The notes: a model not told the origin generated them from the sequence alone. Numbered from the stretch's first letter, positions 8,177-16,400 are shown. The stretch: DNA of 50,422 nt from Intrasporangium calvum (GCF_028446585.1 NZ_JAPFQL010000010.1:1-50422), one strand, 5' to 3'. Numbers and translations are program-made.

Positions 8177-9067
8177 GTGGGGAGCAGTTCGGGGAGCAGG
8201 TCGGGGAGCAGGAGGCAGGTGCGCCTCAGGGTCGGCAGCGTGATGACCGTCGTGTGCGCCGTGCTCGTGGCCGCCGCTGCTCCCGCCCGGGCGGAGCCGA
8301 CCCCGATCCCGACCCCGATCCCGACCCCGATCCCGCGGAGCGGCCTCGCCCTGGGCTCCACTGCGGCTGAGCCGGTGCTGCGCCTGCACGACCTCGTCCG
8401 GGTGACGGCCGGATATGTCGCTGCCACCCGCCTTCAGCCTGGTGGTGGCTCCGCGGCCGCTCCGGACAGGGCGTGGACGCCTCCCGCCGACCTCCAGACC
8501 CCGCCCATCGCCACGGCCCCCGGCACGATCTCCGGCACGATCCCCGAGCGCCAGCGCACGAAGTACGACGTGCTCGGCGCCGCGTACCAGAAGGCGGCGG
8601 ACGCGTTGAGCGACCGGTGCCACCTGCCGTCCGCCCTCCTCATGGCCCTCGGCGAGGTCGAGTCGAGCTCCCTGCGCGGGCGCCGCCTCGACAAGGATCA
8701 CGACGTCGTGCCGCCGGTCGTCGGGCCGGCCCTCGCGGGAGGGCGGTTCGCCGCGATCCGGGACACCGACGGCGGGCGTCTCGACGGAGACCCCGTGTGG
8801 GACCGGGCGGTGGGGCCGATGCAGTTCATCCCCGGGACGTGGCGGCTGTGGGGTGCGGACGGGAACGGCGACGGGGTGGCCGACCCCCAGAACGTCGAGG
8901 ACGCCGCCCTGGCAGCCGGCCGCTACCTGTGCGCGGGCGGGCGGGACCTGTCCCGGCCCGCCGACCTCGAGGCGGCGATCCTGTCCTACAACCACTCGAG
9001 GCAGTACCTCGCCGCGGTGCTCGACCTGCACGACTCGGTGATGGGTGGCGTCGTCGCCGGTCCCTGA
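8177..9067 (+). CDS. Secreted lytic murein transglycosylase
   Basis: This protein of about 296 residues is predicted to cleave peptidoglycan glycan strands. After a basic N-terminus comes a signal-peptide core ending APARA, then a low-complexity PTPIP x3 spacer. The SLT/MltB-like domain has its catalytic Glu in ALGEVES near residue 160, and the signature AVGPMQFIPGTW near residue 215. A C-terminal AILSYNHSRQY segment is typical of the fold. GTG 8177 is my choice; GTG 8144 and ATG 8242 are alternatives. The codons after GTG 8177 are a 12-nt tandem repeat giving the Ser/Gly/Arg-rich stretch. Confidence 0.82.
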   Translation: MGSSSGSRSGSRRQVRLRVGSVMTVVCAVLVAAAAPARAEPTPIPTPIPTPIPRSGLALGSTAAEPVLRLHDLVRVTAGYVAATRLQPGGGSAAAPDRAWTPPADLQTPPIATAPGTISGTIPERQRTKYDVLGAAYQKAADALSDRCHLPSALLMALGEVESSSLRGRRLDKDHDVVPPVVGPALAGGRFAAIRDTDGGRLDGDPVWDRAVGPMQFIPGTWRLWGADGNGDGVADPQNVEDAALAAGRYLCAGGRDLSRPADLEAAILSYNHSRQYLAAVLDLHDSVMGGVVAGP

Positions 9068-9113
9068 GCATTCCCACCGGAGCAGTGGGATTGGCCCGGA
9101 TCATGGACCGGCT

Positions 9114-9141
9114 TTGGGTATAGATAAGCGTCGGTTATACA
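9114..9141 (+). promoter_or_regulatory. Promoter of the sulfite reductase operon, likely leaderless
   Basis: TTGGGT at 9114-9119 and TATACA at 9136-9141 are separated by 16 nt in an AT-rich patch. The -10 element ends only 9 nt before ATG 9151, so transcription should start at or next to the start codon. There is no room for a Shine-Dalgarno. The flanking GTATA/TATAC dyad (9117-9121, 9136-9140) could also be a repressor site. Confidence 0.55.
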
Positions 9142-9150
9142 TTGCATTAC

Positions 9151-10896
9151 ATGACCGTCACCCAGAGCCCCGTCGAGGCCCCCGCGCCCCCGCGCCCCGC
9201 CACCAGGCCGCCGCGCGGGAACCGCTCCAACGGTCAGTGGAACGTCGACGGCACCGAGCCGCTCAACGCCAACGAGGTGTGGAAGCAGGCCGAGGGCGGC
9301 CTCGCCGTGCGCGAGCGCATCGAGACCGTCTATGCCAAGGAGGGTTTCGACGCGATTCCCGCCGAGGACCTCACGGGCCGCTTCCGCTGGTGGGGGCTCT
9401 ACACCCAGCGCAAGCCCGGCATCGACGGCGGCCGCACCGCCCAGCTCAGCGACGACGAGCTGAGCGACAAGTACTTCATGCTCCGCGTCCGAACCGACGG
9501 GCAGGCCCTCTCGCCCGCGGCGCTGCGGGTGCTCGGGGGCATCTCCGCCGACTTCGCTCGGGGCAGCGCCGACATCACCGACCGCCAGAACCTCCAGTAC
9601 CACTGGATCGCCGTGGAGGACGTCCCGGAGATCTGGCGGCGCCTCGAGTCGGTCGGCCTCGAGACGACGACCGCCTGCGGCGACACCCCCCGCGGGTTCC
9701 TCGGCAGCCCCGTCGCGGGGATCGCCGCCGACGAGATCATCGACCCCACGCCGGTCATTCTCGAGATCAAGCGCCGCTGGATCGGCGACCCCGAACTCGC
9801 CAACCTCCCACGCAAGTTCAAGACGGCCATCACCGGCCACCCGAGCCTCGACGTCGTGCACGAGATCAACGACGTCTCCCTCGTCGGGGTCGTCCACCCC
9901 GAGCTCGGCCCCGGCTACGACCTGTGGGTCGGCGGCGGACTGTCGACCGCGCCCCGGCTCGCCGAGCGGATCGGCGTCTTCGTCTCCGAGGAGCGCGCGG
10001 CCGAGGTCTGGCACGGCGTCATCCAGGTCTTCCGGGACTACGGCTTCCGGCGGCTGCGCAACAAGGCGCGCCTCAAGTTCCTCCTCGCCGACTGGGGTGT
10101 CGGCACGTTCCGCGCGGTCCTGGAGAACGAGTACCTCGGCTACCCACTGCCTGACGGCCCGGCGCCCGAGCCCGCCACGAGCCCCGGCGACCACGTCGGC
10201 GTCCACCTGCAGAAGGACGGCAACTACTACGTCGGCGCCGCCCCCGTCGTGGGCCGGGTTGGCGGGCCGGTCCTCACCGGCCTGGCGGACCTGATCGAGG
10301 AGGTGGGCGCCGGACGCGTCCGCCTCACCGCCCACCAGAAGCTCGTCATCCTCGATGTGCCCGAGGCGGGCGTGGAGCGGCTCGTCACCGGTCTCGAGGA
10401 CCTCGGGCTCACCGCGCAGCCGAGCCCCTTCCGCCGCACGACGATGGCCTGCACCGGGATCGAGTACTGCAAGCTCGCCATCGTCGACACCAAGGACACC
10501 GCGGCAGCCGCGATCACCGAGCTCGAGCGGCGCCTCGCGGACGCCGTCGCGGACGGCAGCCTCGACACCCCGATCCTGCTCAACGTCAACGGCTGCCCCA
10601 ACTCCTGCGCTCGGATCCAGACGGCGGACATCGGGCTCAAGGGCCAGATCATCACCGTCGACGGGCCCGACGGGCCGGTGCAGCAGCCCGGCTTCCAGGT
10701 CCACCTCGGGGGAGGGCTCGCCTCGTCCGACCGGGACGAGGCCGGCCTCGGCCGGACCGTCCGCGGGCTCAAGGTGACCGCGGGTGAGCTGCCCGACTAC
10801 GTCGAGCGGGTCGTGCGGCGGTTCCTCGCCGACCGCGCGGCCGGCGAGACCTTCTCGTCGTGGGCCGCCCGCGCCGACGAGGGGGTGCTGCTGTGA
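9151..10896 (+). CDS. Ferredoxin-type sulfite/nitrite reductase
   Basis: This 581-residue siroheme/[4Fe-4S] enzyme most likely reduces sulfite to sulfide with six electrons from ferredoxin. The cluster- and siroheme-binding cysteines are visible as C434-X5-C440 (CTGIEYC) and C482-X3-C486 (NGCPNSC). Two nitrite/sulfite reductase ferredoxin-like half domains occur. Its place before an APS reductase and a siroheme synthase points to sulfite rather than nitrite as substrate. ATG 9151 is chosen because the promoter -10 lies just upstream; TTG 9142 would be inside the promoter. Stop and next start overlap (GTGA). Confidence 0.92.
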   Translation: MTVTQSPVEAPAPPRPATRPPRGNRSNGQWNVDGTEPLNANEVWKQAEGGLAVRERIETVYAKEGFDAIPAEDLTGRFRWWGLYTQRKPGIDGGRTAQLSDDELSDKYFMLRVRTDGQALSPAALRVLGGISADFARGSADITDRQNLQYHWIAVEDVPEIWRRLESVGLETTTACGDTPRGFLGSPVAGIAADEIIDPTPVILEIKRRWIGDPELANLPRKFKTAITGHPSLDVVHEINDVSLVGVVHPELGPGYDLWVGGGLSTAPRLAERIGVFVSEERAAEVWHGVIQVFRDYGFRRLRNKARLKFLLADWGVGTFRAVLENEYLGYPLPDGPAPEPATSPGDHVGVHLQKDGNYYVGAAPVVGRVGGPVLTGLADLIEEVGAGRVRLTAHQKLVILDVPEAGVERLVTGLEDLGLTAQPSPFRRTTMACTGIEYCKLAIVDTKDTAAAAITELERRLADAVADGSLDTPILLNVNGCPNSCARIQTADIGLKGQIITVDGPDGPVQQPGFQVHLGGGLASSDRDEAGLGRTVRGLKVTAGELPDYVERVVRRFLADRAAGETFSSWAARADEGVLL

Positions 10897-11654
10897 GCGC
10901 CGTGGCGCTGGGCACGCCGGCGGTGCCACGCCGCCGCCGGTCCGACGACGAGCTCAAGGCGCTCGTCGCCGAGTTCAACGACCGGCTGGAGGCGCGTCTT
11001 GCGGCTGACCCGGCCGACGAGCCGACGGCCGACGAGGTCGCAGCCTGGGCGGCGGAGCACTTCGCCCGCTCCCTCGCCGTGGCGTGCTCCATGGCCGACG
11101 CCGTGCTGCCGCACGTCGTCGCCCAGCACGCGCCGGGCGTGGATGTCCTCTTCCTGGACACGGGGTATCACTTCTCGGACACGTTGGTGACGCGCGACAT
11201 CGTCGCGCAGGACCTGCCGATCACCCTCGTCAACGTGACGCCGGCCCAGACCGTGGCCGAGCAGGACGCGCAGTACGGGCCCCGGCTCTGGGAGCGCGAC
11301 CCGGCCCTCTGCTGCCAGCTACGGAAGGTGGAGCCGCTCGCCCGCACCCTGCCCCTCTACGAGGCGTGGGTCACCGGCGTGCGCCGCGACGAGGCGCCGA
11401 CCCGGACGAACACGCCGCTCGTCACGTGGGACGACAAGAACGGGCTGGTGAAGATCAACCCGCTCGCCGCCTGGACCTTCGACGAGCTCCAGACCTATGC
11501 CGTCGACAACCAGGTCGAGGTCAACTCGCTCCTGTCCGACGGCTACCCCTCGATCGGCTGCGAGCCGTGCACGCGCCGGGTCGAGCCGGGCGAGGACCCC
11601 CGGGCCGGACGGTGGGCCGGTTTCACCAAGACCGAGTGCGGCCTGCACACCTGA
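10893..11654 (+). CDS. cysH: APS/PAPS reductase
   Basis: This 253-residue protein reduces activated sulfate to sulfite using thioredoxin or mycoredoxin. The Cys pairs C140-C141 and C223-X2-C226 are the [4Fe-4S] ligands found in adenylylsulfate (APS) reductases, and the catalytic Cys249 lies in ECGLHT at the C-terminus. The assignment to the APS rather than PAPS type rests on those four cysteines. GTG 10893 overlaps the stop of the sulfite reductase gene. No sulfate adenylyltransferase (cysD/cysN) is present in the window, so activated sulfate must come from genes elsewhere. Confidence 0.9.
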   Translation: MSAVALGTPAVPRRRRSDDELKALVAEFNDRLEARLAADPADEPTADEVAAWAAEHFARSLAVACSMADAVLPHVVAQHAPGVDVLFLDTGYHFSDTLVTRDIVAQDLPITLVNVTPAQTVAEQDAQYGPRLWERDPALCCQLRKVEPLARTLPLYEAWVTGVRRDEAPTRTNTPLVTWDDKNGLVKINPLAAWTFDELQTYAVDNQVEVNSLLSDGYPSIGCEPCTRRVEPGEDPRAGRWAGFTKTECGLHT

Positions 11655-11655
11655 C

Positions 11656-12888
11656 ATGAAGTCCGCCCTGCCCCTCGTCCTCGACCTGACCGGTCGACTC
11701 GTCGTCGCCGTCGGCGGCGGCCCGGTGTCGGCGCGTCGGGTCCGCGCCTTCGTCGACGAGGGCGCCGCCGTGCGCGTCATCTCGCCGTGGGTCTGCGAGG
11801 ACCTGCGCGACCTTGTCCTCGAGGGAGCCGTCGAGTGGCAGGCGCGCGACTATGTGGACGCCACTGACCTCGACGGTGCCTGGCTGGTGCACACGGCCGT
11901 CGGCGAGTCCGGCGTCGACCGGCAGGTCGCACGGGACGCCGAGAGCCTGCGGGTCTGGTGTGTCGACGCCACGGACGCCGCCACGACGGCCGCAAGCGTC
12001 CCGGCCCGGGCTGACGTGACCATCCCGGACGGCCGGGTCACCATCAGCACGTATGCCGCTGGGGACCCTGGTCTGGCGACCTCCCTTCGGGACGGGGTTG
12101 CCGACGCGGCCACGCGAGGCGACCTGGATCTCCGGCGCACCCGTCACCGGACCACGTCCGGCTGGGTCGCGCTCGTCGGGGGCGGGCCGGGTGTCGACGG
12201 CCTGCTCACTGCCCGCGGGCACCAGCTGCTGCGCTCGGCCGACGTCGTCGTCGTGGACCGGCTGGCACCGCGCGCGATCGTCGACCGGCTGCCGGCCTCC
12301 GTGCGGGTCATCGATGTCGGCAAGACTCCAGGCCATCACGCGGTGCCGCAGTGGCGCATCAACGAGATCCTCGTCGAGGAGGCCTCTCGGGGCCTCGGGG
12401 TCGTGCGCCTCAAGGGTGGGGACCCCTACGTGCTCGGGCGCGGGGGCGAGGAGCGACTGGCCTGCGAGGCCGCCGGGCTGTCCGTCGAGGTCGTGCCGGG
12501 GGTGACGAGCGCCGTGTCCGTGCCCGCTGCGGCCGGCATCCCCGTCACGCACCGGGGCGTCGCGCGTGGTTTCACCGTCGTCACCGGGCATGAGGCCATT
12601 CCCGGCCTGCCGACCGGGAGCGACCACACGCTCGTCCTGCTCATGGGTGTCAGCCAGCTGTCCGAGACGATGACTACCTTGGTGGCCCAGGGTCGTTCGG
12701 CTGACTGCCCGGTCGCCGTCGTCGAGCGGGGTTTTGCGCCCACGCAGCGGACGACGGTCGGGACGGTGTCGACCATCGGTGCGCTGGCCCGGGAGCGTGG
12801 CGTGGAGTCGCCGGCCGTCATCGTCGTCGGCGACGTCGTCCGGCTCGGCCCGGAGTGGTCCGAGGCCGTCGCGGGCGGGGTCAGCTGA
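11656..12888 (+). CDS. cysG: Siroheme synthase: precorrin-2 dehydrogenase/uroporphyrinogen-III methyltransferase
   Basis: This 410-residue bifunctional protein makes the siroheme needed by the sulfite reductase two genes upstream. Residues 1-160 are a CysG-type NAD-binding domain (VVAVGGGPVSARRVRAF). Residues 170-405 are the SAM-dependent methyltransferase: VALVGGGPGVDGLLT, DVVVVDRL, RLKGGDPYVLGRGGEE and VPGVTSAVSVPAAAGIPVTHR. ATG 11656 lies one base after the cysH stop. A short repeat A core at 12051-12060 is read in frame as Tyr-Ala-Ala at the domain junction. The gene overlaps the convergent phosphotransferase by 8 nt. Confidence 0.92.
   Translation: MKSALPLVLDLTGRLVVAVGGGPVSARRVRAFVDEGAAVRVISPWVCEDLRDLVLEGAVEWQARDYVDATDLDGAWLVHTAVGESGVDRQVARDAESLRVWCVDATDAATTAASVPARADVTIPDGRVTISTYAAGDPGLATSLRDGVADAATRGDLDLRRTRHRTTSGWVALVGGGPGVDGLLTARGHQLLRSADVVVVDRLAPRAIVDRLPASVRVIDVGKTPGHHAVPQWRINEILVEEASRGLGVVRLKGGDPYVLGRGGEERLACEAAGLSVEVVPGVTSAVSVPAAAGIPVTHRGVARGFTVVTGHEAIPGLPTGSDHTLVLLMGVSQLSETMTTLVAQGRSADCPVAVVERGFAPTQRTTVGTVSTIGALARERGVESPAVIVVGDVVRLGPEWSEAVAGGVS
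12051..12060 (+). repeat. Repeat A core inside cysG (in frame)
   Basis: The 10-nt core GTATGCCGCT is followed by GGGGACCC instead of the full extension. It encodes Tyr-Ala-Ala in the linker between the two enzyme domains. It could be chance, but it uses the same TAT-GCC-GCT codons as the other in-frame copies. Confidence 0.5.
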
Positions 12889-13822
12889 CCGCTGCGAGGA
12901 TCCGGTCGATCCGGGCCAAGGTCACCGGGTCCTCCGGCGTCTCGCGGATCCACGCCTCCAGGCGGACGCGTTCCGCGGGATCGCTCTCCCCGACCCACCG
13001 CGCGCACGCATAGCTGGTGATGTGCGCCTGCTCCGCGACGAGCATGCTGAAGTGCCCTCGTCGGAGCACGCGACCCGGCCCACCGGCCGCGGCGTAGGCG
13101 TCGTGGAGCAGTTTCGCCCGTGCAGGATCGTCGTCGCCGAACTCGTAGAGCACCATGGCCAGCTCCTGTGAGGGGTCGGCGGGCCCCATGTTCTCGAAGT
13201 CGATGACGCAGATGCGTCCGTCAGCCGTCGCGAGGACGTTGTCGGCCCAGAGGTCGCGGTGACAGATCCGCGGCCGGTCGTGCGGCTCGATGATCCCTTC
13301 CACGGCCAGCAGCTCGGGGATCAGCGTCTCGAGCTCGTCGGCGAAGGGCGCCTGCGCACCGACGAGCGCCCGGTGCAGCTCCCGCCAGCCGGCCTCACCG
13401 ACGCCTGTGGCGAACCAGTTGCCGACTCGCTCGTCGGTCGGCGCCCCGGCCCGGTGCAGCTGGGCCAGGGTCCGTCCGACCGCCGCGGGGTCGAGCCGAC
13501 GGGTCCGGGCGGCGAGGTCGATCCACTCCATCACCCGGACGGGCGTGCCGCCGACGTGAGCGAGCACGCTGCCCGCCAACGACAGCCGAGACCGCGGAGT
13601 GAGCACGCCGGCGGACAGGGCCGCCTCCGAGAAGCCGTGGTCCGCCTCGACCGCGGTGACATCCGGCGAGGCGAACCACTCCTTGACGGCCCACGAGCCC
13701 GCACCGGACCGGAGGCGCCAGATCTGCCCCAGCTGGCCGCGTGCGACCGGACCGCTCAGGACCGCGTCCGGCGGGAGACCGAAGGCCGCGGCGATGGCGC
13801 CTGCATCAGCGGGACGGAGCAT
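12881..13822 (-). CDS. Aminoglycoside phosphotransferase (APH) family protein
   Basis: This 313-residue kinase-like protein has the APH/choline kinase fold. The catalytic loop is CHRDLWADNVL near residue 188, and the metal-binding motif is IDFENMGPADPSQELAM near residues 208-225. The N-lobe lysine is in WAVKEWF. Homologues phosphorylate antibiotics, homoserine, choline or sugars; nothing here separates these. ATG 13822 is the start, with no clear ribosome binding site. It converges with cysG with an 8-nt overlap. Confidence 0.83.
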   Translation of the reverse strand: MLRPADAGAIAAAFGLPPDAVLSGPVARGQLGQIWRLRSGAGSWAVKEWFASPDVTAVEADHGFSEAALSAGVLTPRSRLSLAGSVLAHVGGTPVRVMEWIDLAARTRRLDPAAVGRTLAQLHRAGAPTDERVGNWFATGVGEAGWRELHRALVGAQAPFADELETLIPELLAVEGIIEPHDRPRICHRDLWADNVLATADGRICVIDFENMGPADPSQELAMVLYEFGDDDPARAKLLHDAYAAAGGPGRVLRRGHFSMLVAEQAHITSYACARWVGESDPAERVRLEAWIRETPEDPVTLARIDRILAAVS

Positions 13823-13837
13823 GGGGTCCGGCCGGGG

Positions 13838-14380
13838 TCACGGCCCCAGGTGCCACCAGGCGACGACAACCGCTGCGGCAGCCAGCCCGAGGCCAGGCAC
13901 TCCCAGCCACCGGCGGCCCCGACTGATCAGCAGGACCAGGGTGGCGATGAAGGAGAGGGCCACGAGGGCGATGAGCTCGCTGGGGGCGCGGTCGGTGGCG
14001 TCGCGCGCCGCATCGGTGAGGGTCGCGGTCGGGACCTGGCGCCACACGCCGTCGACATTGCTGGCCCGGGCCACCTCGGTCCCCCACCGCACCACGGCGA
14101 ACAGCCACCACCCAGCGGCCATCCAGAAGAGGGCGGCGCCGAAGCGGGCGGTCCGTGAGGTGCGGCTCGGAGGTGGGGCGACCGGTGCTGCCGCGTCGTC
14201 GCCCGGCATGGGGGTGATGGGACGGGGCTCTTCGTCCAGCAACGGGATTCGTCGCGTGTGGTCAGGAGCGGAGGCCGGCATGACCTCGGTCTCTCCGGTC
14301 GGCGAGGCCGGGACAGCCACCTCGAACTCGTCGTCGTCGCGCTGCGCCACCTCGGATGCGCCTCCGCCCACGTTGGTCAT
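13838..14380 (-). CDS. Small membrane protein, unknown function
   Basis: This 180-residue protein has an acidic, Pro/Ala-rich cytoplasmic N-terminus of about 75 residues, then three hydrophobic segments (about 80-97, 134-153 and 158-176). I recognise no domain. ATG 14380 is preceded by in-frame GTG 14386 as an alternative. It lies 15 nt upstream of the phosphotransferase gene on the same strand, so the two may be cotranscribed. Confidence 0.65.
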   Translation of the reverse strand: MTNVGGGASEVAQRDDDEFEVAVPASPTGETEVMPASAPDHTRRIPLLDEEPRPITPMPGDDAAAPVAPPPSRTSRTARFGAALFWMAAGWWLFAVVRWGTEVARASNVDGVWRQVPTATLTDAARDATDRAPSELIALVALSFIATLVLLISRGRRWLGVPGLGLAAAAVVVAWWHLGP

Positions 14381-14426
14381 GCGCACAAGGTACTCGGCCC
14401 GGGTGCGGGCGGCGGTGATCCGGCGC

Positions 14427-15080
14427 TCAGTCCTGGGAGGCGGCTCGCTGGTCGTCGTCGAAGGCGATCAGCTTGGCTGCCTCCGCTGCGGTCGCGCCCG
14501 ACGCCATCGCTGCGCGGGTCCGGCCGATGTTGCGCGACGTGGCCGACATCATCGCGTGGACCCGGCCACGGCTGTAGGTCATCGCGTTGGCTGCCGCGAC
14601 GCCGATGCTGGCCCCCACCTCGATCGCGTCCTGGTCCGCCCCCATGTAGAGGAACTGCCAGCCGTAGGCCTTCGTCTGCTGCTCGATGAGGGCCTTGACG
14701 GCCGGATGGGTCCACTCCCGCGAGGCGTTCTCGTGGCCGTCGGTCATGATGCCGATGATCACCATGCCCGGCCGCTCATCCTCCGTGAGGGCGGCAAGAC
14801 GCTCGCCCGTCGACGTCACGAGGCGGCCGATGGAGTCGAGCAGGGCCGTCGATCCCCGCGGCACGAGGTGCAGTGGCGGGACGTCGGCGAGGGGCAGGTC
14901 GCGGTAGACCTCCTCGTACTCGTTGTCGAACTGAGCGAGTGTGACGCGGCAGTCGCCGCCCTGCCGGCGCTGCTCCTCGACGAAGGCGTTGAAGCCCCCC
15001 TCGGTGTCGTCCTTGATCGACTGCATCGACCCGCTGCGGTCGAGCAGGAACGCGATGTGGGTGAGGTGCGGGTTGGTCAT
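14427..15080 (-). CDS. VWA domain protein
   Basis: This 217-residue protein is essentially a single von Willebrand factor A domain. The metal-ion-dependent adhesion site is visible as DRSGSM at residues 14-19, with the downstream Thr in PRGSTALLDSIG and Asp in MTDGHE. There is no signal peptide, so it is cytoplasmic. Members often respond to phage, tellurite or stress, or assist metal-cofactor assembly. ATG 15080 has a good GGAGGG site 6 nt upstream. It follows the small HTH-like gene by 23 nt, suggesting an operon. Confidence 0.85.
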   Translation of the reverse strand: MTNPHLTHIAFLLDRSGSMQSIKDDTEGGFNAFVEEQRRQGGDCRVTLAQFDNEYEEVYRDLPLADVPPLHLVPRGSTALLDSIGRLVTSTGERLAALTEDERPGMVIIGIMTDGHENASREWTHPAVKALIEQQTKAYGWQFLYMGADQDAIEVGASIGVAAANAMTYSRGRVHAMMSATSRNIGRTRAAMASGATAAEAAKLIAFDDDQRAASQD

Positions 15081-15103
15081 GGTCTCCCTCCTCGGGGCCT
15101 GGG

Positions 15104-15508
15104 TCAGGTGGTGCGTCGTGCGCGGAAGCGCATGGGCCGGGGCGTGCTCGTGTCGGGGTCGGTGCGCCGGTGCCGACCCTCCTCGAGGTCGTAGCGCGCT
15201 CGCTCGACGCCCGAGGCCGTGACCCTGTCGGCGTCCGGGGCCGCGTAGGCGGACAGGAGCGAGGTCCTGGCCAGTCGTGGGCCCACGGCGTTCTCGGACA
15301 GTCCGGCCAGCGACCCCGCGGTCCGGATCGAGCTGCCCTCGGCGAGCACGGCGGCCGCCATGGCCTCGTCGATGGCGCGGGTGAGGTGGTCCTGGGCGGC
15401 GCGCAGGTGTGGCAGGGCGGCGCCGGCCTGGTCCGGGTCGACGTGGCGCAGGGCCTCCTCGGCCGCGGCGACGGCGAGGGCGATCGGGCTCGGAGACTTC
15501 GGTGCCAT
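15104..15508 (-). CDS. Small protein with HTH-like segment
   Basis: This 134-residue protein is helical in its first 60 residues. A segment IRTAGSLAGLSENAVGPRLART (shown in two parts by function: helix SIRTAGSLAG, turn LSENAVG) around residues 61-82 resembles a helix-turn-helix of the kind seen in small Streptomyces-type regulators. The C-terminus is rich in Arg. It is the first gene of a probable two-gene unit with the VWA protein. Function unknown. Confidence 0.6.
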   Translation of the reverse strand: MAPKSPSPIALAVAAAEEALRHVDPDQAGAALPHLRAAQDHLTRAIDEAMAAAVLAEGSSIRTAGSLAGLSENAVGPRLARTSLLSAYAAPDADRVTASGVERARYDLEEGRHRRTDPDTSTPRPMRFRARRTT

Positions 15509-15557
15509 GGTTTCAGCGTACCCGCACTAACTGCGGCCCCGCAACAACGAACTGCCA

Positions 15558-15628
15558 GCAACACGCCCGGCGCCTCGGAACTCACCGCGTTGCAGCAGGG
15601 GTGGGTTGCCAGGCGCCGGGCGTGTTGC
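15558..15628. terminator. 18-bp inverted repeat, possible bidirectional terminator
   Basis: Arms 15558-15575 and 15611-15628 are perfect reverse complements (GCAACACGCCCGGCGCCT) around a 35-nt loop. The structure sits at the 3' end of rskA (stop at 15630) and upstream of the HTH-like gene on the same strand. It is unrelated to repeats A and B. Confidence 0.6.
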
Positions 15629-15629
15629 G

Positions 15630-16400
15630 TCAGGTGAAGGAGAAGAGGGCGATCGGCTCGGTGGTCGGCTGCGTGGACCCGCCGGCCGGCTCGATCGAGA
15701 TCCCGGCCGCAGTGGCGGTCCGGGCATCGCCCTCGAGCACGACGACCTGGTCCGCTCCGGCCGGCAAGATGCCCGCAGACGCCATCCGCCCGTCCGCGGT
15801 CTGGAGCCACAGCTGGTAGACCTTCCCCTCCGGCGCGGCGGGCATCCCGGTGGTCACGAGGACGGCCCTTCCCAGGGACGGCGACCGGACGACCGCGGCC
15901 GTCGCACCGCCCTGGAGGGTCTGGCTCGCGCGCGAGGCGTCCGAGGCGTCAAGCACCTGCTGGGCCAGGGTCGGTGCCGGCCCGTCATCCCGGGCCTGCC
16001 AGATGCCGACGCCCGCGACACTGAAGACCCCTGCCGCCGCGGCGGCGACCAGGACGCGCCGCCACCGGGTCGGACCTGTGGATCCCGGGGCCACTCGAGG
16101 TGAGGGGAGCCGGGTGTCTCCGGGTCCGGTGGCGTCCCCGTCTCCTGTGGACACCGGGGCCACTGGAGTGGGCGGCAGGGGGCGGACCGCCCCGATGGCG
16201 TCCATCACGCTGCCCCGCAGCGCGGGGGGCGGTGGCAGCTCGACCCCGGCAGCGAGCTCCGCGGCGGCTTCACGAAGGCTCGCGACCTCCGCCCGGCAGG
16301 CCGCGCAGCCAGCCAGATGGCGCTCGAACTGCCCTCGCTCGAGGTCGTCGAGCGCATCGACGGCGTAGGCGCCCGACAGCGCGTGGATGTCGTCGGTCAT
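15630..16400 (-). CDS. rskA: Anti-sigma-K factor RskA
   Basis: This 256-residue membrane-anchored anti-sigma factor would hold SigK inactive. The zinc-binding anti-sigma motif is HLAGCAAC at about residues 28-35. A Pro/Thr/Gly-rich linker spans about 75-110, the transmembrane segment is near 114-132 (VLVAAAAAGVFSVAGVGIW), and the extracytoplasmic RskA domain follows (VYQLWLQTADGRMASAG). The linker contains two in-frame copies of repeat B, read as VAPVSTG and VAPGSTG. ATG 16400 overlaps the sigK stop (ATGA), so the pair is coupled. RskA-type factors release sigma after regulated proteolysis, here probably in response to a redox change (known from mycobacteria). Confidence 0.93.
   Translation of the reverse strand: MTDDIHALSGAYAVDALDDLERGQFERHLAGCAACRAEVASLREAAAELAAGVELPPPPALRGSVMDAIGAVRPLPPTPVAPVSTGDGDATGPGDTRLPSPRVAPGSTGPTRWRRVLVAAAAAGVFSVAGVGIWQARDDGPAPTLAQQVLDASDASRASQTLQGGATAAVVRSPSLGRAVLVTTGMPAAPEGKVYQLWLQTADGRMASAGILPAGADQVVVLEGDARTATAAGISIEPAGGSTQPTTEPIALFSFT
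16076..16099 (+). repeat. Repeat B copy inside rskA
   Basis: A 24-nt copy matching the consensus fully; on the coding (minus) strand it reads RVAPGSTG in the RskA linker. Confidence 0.85.
16145..16168 (+). repeat. Second repeat B copy inside rskA
   Basis: A 24-nt copy with one change in the CTCGAG end (CTGGAG). It starts 69 nt from the first copy and keeps the same frame, reading PVAPVSTG. Confidence 0.85.

Noticed and set aside
8290-8340. Regular 12-nt repeats as a possible CRISPR or minisatellite
   Set aside because: They encode the PTPIP spacer of the secreted transglycosylase in frame; no spacers and too short for CRISPR.
9068-9150. Riboswitch upstream of the sulfite reductase
   Set aside because: The promoter appears to end at the start codon, leaving no leader for a riboswitch.
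15558-15628. Integron attC site
   Set aside because: The expected core sites (RYYYAAC/GTTRRRY) are not present at the ends and no integrase is nearby.
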